Below, piece by piece: positions 11,917-13,392 of a DNA stretch of 13,392 bases. The notes beneath the pieces were generated by a model. It searched no databases. It was not told where the DNA came from and saw only the letters and a list, made by a program, of their open reading frames with translations. Numbering within the stretch: the first letter of the stretch is position 1; each line of letters starts with the position of its first letter. This stretch comes from CAZTEB01 sp964612735 (lineage in GTDB: Bacteria; Patescibacteriota; Microgenomatia; UBA1400; PJMF01): assembly GCA_964612735.1 (NCBI GenBank), contig CAZTEB010000023.1:1-13392 (forward strand), in the 5' to 3' direction. The position numbers and the translations under genes were made by a program.

Positions 11917-13392
11917 GGGGAGGGAAGATTTCTAAAAGCACCAATGCTGACTTCTCCCTGATAATGCTCAGCTATTATCTGCCTAGCTATTAAAATGAGC
12001 TCCTCTTTTCCCACATTTGCCCTAGGATCATTCTCCATATCCTCATGTGTTGGTATATGGTTCTTATCGAAATCAAGCAACTGCCGCGACTCTTTCCTTG
12101 AAGAAATCCCCTGCTCCTTCATAAAAGCAGTGACTGCTACATTTGGATCACCATCATAGTACACAACATGCCTTGGTTTTTCGCCTGGGTTTGCACTAAA
12201 TCTGCCCTCCCAATACTCTTTTGATGTTACTGATTGCTCGGGTTTATCATATAGCACTCGAGCATTATCCAGGAAACTGCGCAGTTTATCCTCATCCTTA
12301 GTAAAGTCAATGTTCAACTCAAAGTAGTAAGCGATATCGGTGTGAACTTGACCGCTCCAAACTCCATCCGTATTACCAAGGTCTTTGAGCTTTTCAGTAA
12401 TCAAAACCATAAAATCATCCCTAATATAGTGCCTCATGCTATGACTTGCCTTTTGTACTTTAGTATGTGCCTCTCTAAATACGTCTACGTTCTCGCTCCA
12501 CCACGACTGAAAAACATCAAATATGTCTCTTCTTTCAACCCTATTCCTACCACCCTCTGTTTGAGTTGAGGCATATTTTGAACCTGTATCTGGGTCTACC
12601 ATTGTTGATGCAGGCAAAAACACTATTCCTGCATCAAGACTGATGGTATTTTTTCCTTTTGGCCACACAAAAATATCGTTCCACTTATGCTCGCTTTGCG
12701 GCCTAGTAAAGTCTTTCTCTGCTCCATTGAACGCGAATGTGCTCTGAGAGGCTATAAAGTCTGCAGGAAAAATGTAAAAAACCTCATTGCCTTGCTCACC
12801 ACCATAGTAATCATCAAGAACTCTTTGAGCAGAAAAGTGGATCGCTGTTTTATCTGGGTAGTGAGGTGCACTACCCCAGCTAAAATTCATAACTCTTTCA
12901 AATAAATCTAGAGACTCTTGCAATGTGGGTTGTTCTAAAACGGACCTTCTTTTTAAAAAAGCCAAAACGTCTTCTCTACTTATTTCAGTTAAGCCTTCAA
13001 CGCCAAATGGTGAACGCAAAAGCTTGTCATCCTCCAGTAAAGTAGCGAATCCCCCAACATATTCGCCCATGCCAGCTGAGTGATATATCATCGCATTGTG
13101 ATCTCTAAAACCTTGTCGCGTCACATGCGCTACAAAGTGCGGGCTACCAGCTCTCCATAGTTCTAAATACTCATCTAAATCCATAGAAGAAAGATTATCT
13201 TCTGTAAATAACTGTTCTTTTTTCTCAGAAGTTAGAAAGTTAAACAACCTCTCCTGATAAAAAATGTCTAGTGATGCTTTTGTTTCTTCATCTAGCTTTC
13301 TCTTTTCTTCCTTAAGACTTTCTTGAGCTTCTGCCAATTTTCTCTCCAACTTTCCTATTTCTAGTGAGATGCCAATCCTACTTACTGTGATC
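11913..13392 (-). CDS. Unrecognised large protein, C-terminal part (5' end outside window)
   Basis: At least 492 codons are open to the window edge with no stop, so the gene is partial and its N-terminus lies beyond base 13392. The visible N-terminal part is a charged coiled-coil-like helix (LERKLAEAQESLKEEKRKL, then further to about the 40th residue). The rest appears globular and rich in aromatic and acidic residues. Blocks include YLELWRAGSPHFVAHVTRQG, AMIYHSAGMGEYVGGF, FYIFPADFIASQ, WNDIFVWPKGKN, VFLPASTMVDPDTGSKYAS, RHVVYYDGDPNVAVTAFM and a terminal IARQIIAEHY. I do not recognise a family. There is no membrane segment in the visible part. It ends 133 bp before groES, and its stop codon lies in the -35 box of the chaperonin promoter. 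Confidence 0.8.
   Translation of the reverse strand, partial: ITVSRIGISLEIGKLERKLAEAQESLKEEKRKLDEETKASLDIFYQERLFNFLTSEKKEQLFTEDNLSSMDLDEYLELWRAGSPHFVAHVTRQGFRDHNAMIYHSAGMGEYVGGFATLLEDDKLLRSPFGVEGLTEISREDVLAFLKRRSVLEQPTLQESLDLFERVMNFSWGSAPHYPDKTAIHFSAQRVLDDYYGGEQGNEVFYIFPADFIASQSTFAFNGAEKDFTRPQSEHKWNDIFVWPKGKNTISLDAGIVFLPASTMVDPDTGSKYASTQTEGGRNRVERRDIFDVFQSWWSENVDVFREAHTKVQKASHSMRHYIRDDFMVLITEKLKDLGNTDGVWSGQVHTDIAYYFELNIDFTKDEDKLRSFLDNARVLYDKPEQSVTSKEYWEGRFSANPGEKPRHVVYYDGDPNVAVTAFMKEQGISSRKESRQLLDFDKNHIPTHEDMENDPRANVGKEELILIARQIIAEHYQGEVSIGAFRNLPSP

Noticed and set aside
1..13392. Recoded TGA (genetic code 25) as in some CPR lineages
   Set aside because: TGA ends conserved genes at the expected length (for example the GIY-YIG gene at 6301), and no in-frame TGA is needed to extend any known protein.
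1..13392. CRISPR array, insertion sequence, toxin-antitoxin or defence island
   Set aside because: I saw no spaced direct repeats, transposase, terminal inverted repeats, Cas, restriction or paired toxin-antitoxin genes in any frame.

Overview
The window looks like chromosomal DNA of a small-genome bacterium, most likely of the Candidate Phyla Radiation (Patescibacteria). That placement is an inference. It rests on the mix of genes (a lone tyrosine recombinase, a short FtsB/DivIC-like protein, a LytR-CpsA-Psr protein, groES/groEL with a typical Gly-Met tail), on several hypothetical proteins, and on very short intergenic gaps. TGA is used as a true stop (for example after the GIY-YIG gene and the last gene), so the recoded TGA=Gly code of Gracilibacteria/Absconditabacteria does not apply. 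A run of 10 N at 5796-5805 shows this is a draft scaffold.

Layout. Bases 1-2705 hold a minus-strand tyrosine recombinase, a divergent FtsB-like septum protein on the plus strand, and a minus-strand pair (exported Cys-rich protein, then a conserved 170-aa protein) that converges on and overlaps the ftsB-like gene. Bases 2706-6588 are all minus strand: an unrecognised 469-aa protein, a GNAT-like protein, a 2-hydroxyacid dehydrogenase homologue that lacks its usual catalytic residues, a GNAT acetyltransferase interrupted by the N gap, and a GIY-YIG protein. Bases 6589-6916 are a divergent tRNA hub. A small initiator-like tRNA-Met lies on the minus strand and a second CAU tRNA on the plus strand, with recognisable promoters and a perfect 16-bp palindrome between them. 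The plus-strand tRNA is followed after 8 nt by a PgeF/YfiH multicopper-fold enzyme gene, and then by a class I methyltransferase. Bases 8264-11912 are minus strand: groES, a 75-aa unknown ORF, groEL, a hairpin terminator, and an LCP cell-envelope enzyme. The right edge holds the 3' part of a large unrecognised gene.

How the parts fit. Several genes have functions tied to the cell envelope or division (FtsB-like, LCP, PgeF), but they do not form one operon. groES-ORF75-groEL is a clear operon with its own promoter, whose -35 box overlaps the stop codon of the upstream gene. A recurring pattern is an extended -10 box (TGN-TATAAT) lying 6-14 nt before a start codon, with no Shine-Dalgarno site. 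This suggests leaderless or nearly leaderless mRNAs, in contrast to the groES, groEL, ORF75 and recombinase genes, which have purine-rich ribosome-binding sites. No CRISPR array, insertion sequence, defence island or rRNA gene was seen. I did not find a convincing new multi-gene system. The most interesting points are the unusual initiator-like tRNA, the tRNA-pgeF junction, the groES-ORF75-groEL arrangement and the dehydrogenase with altered active site.
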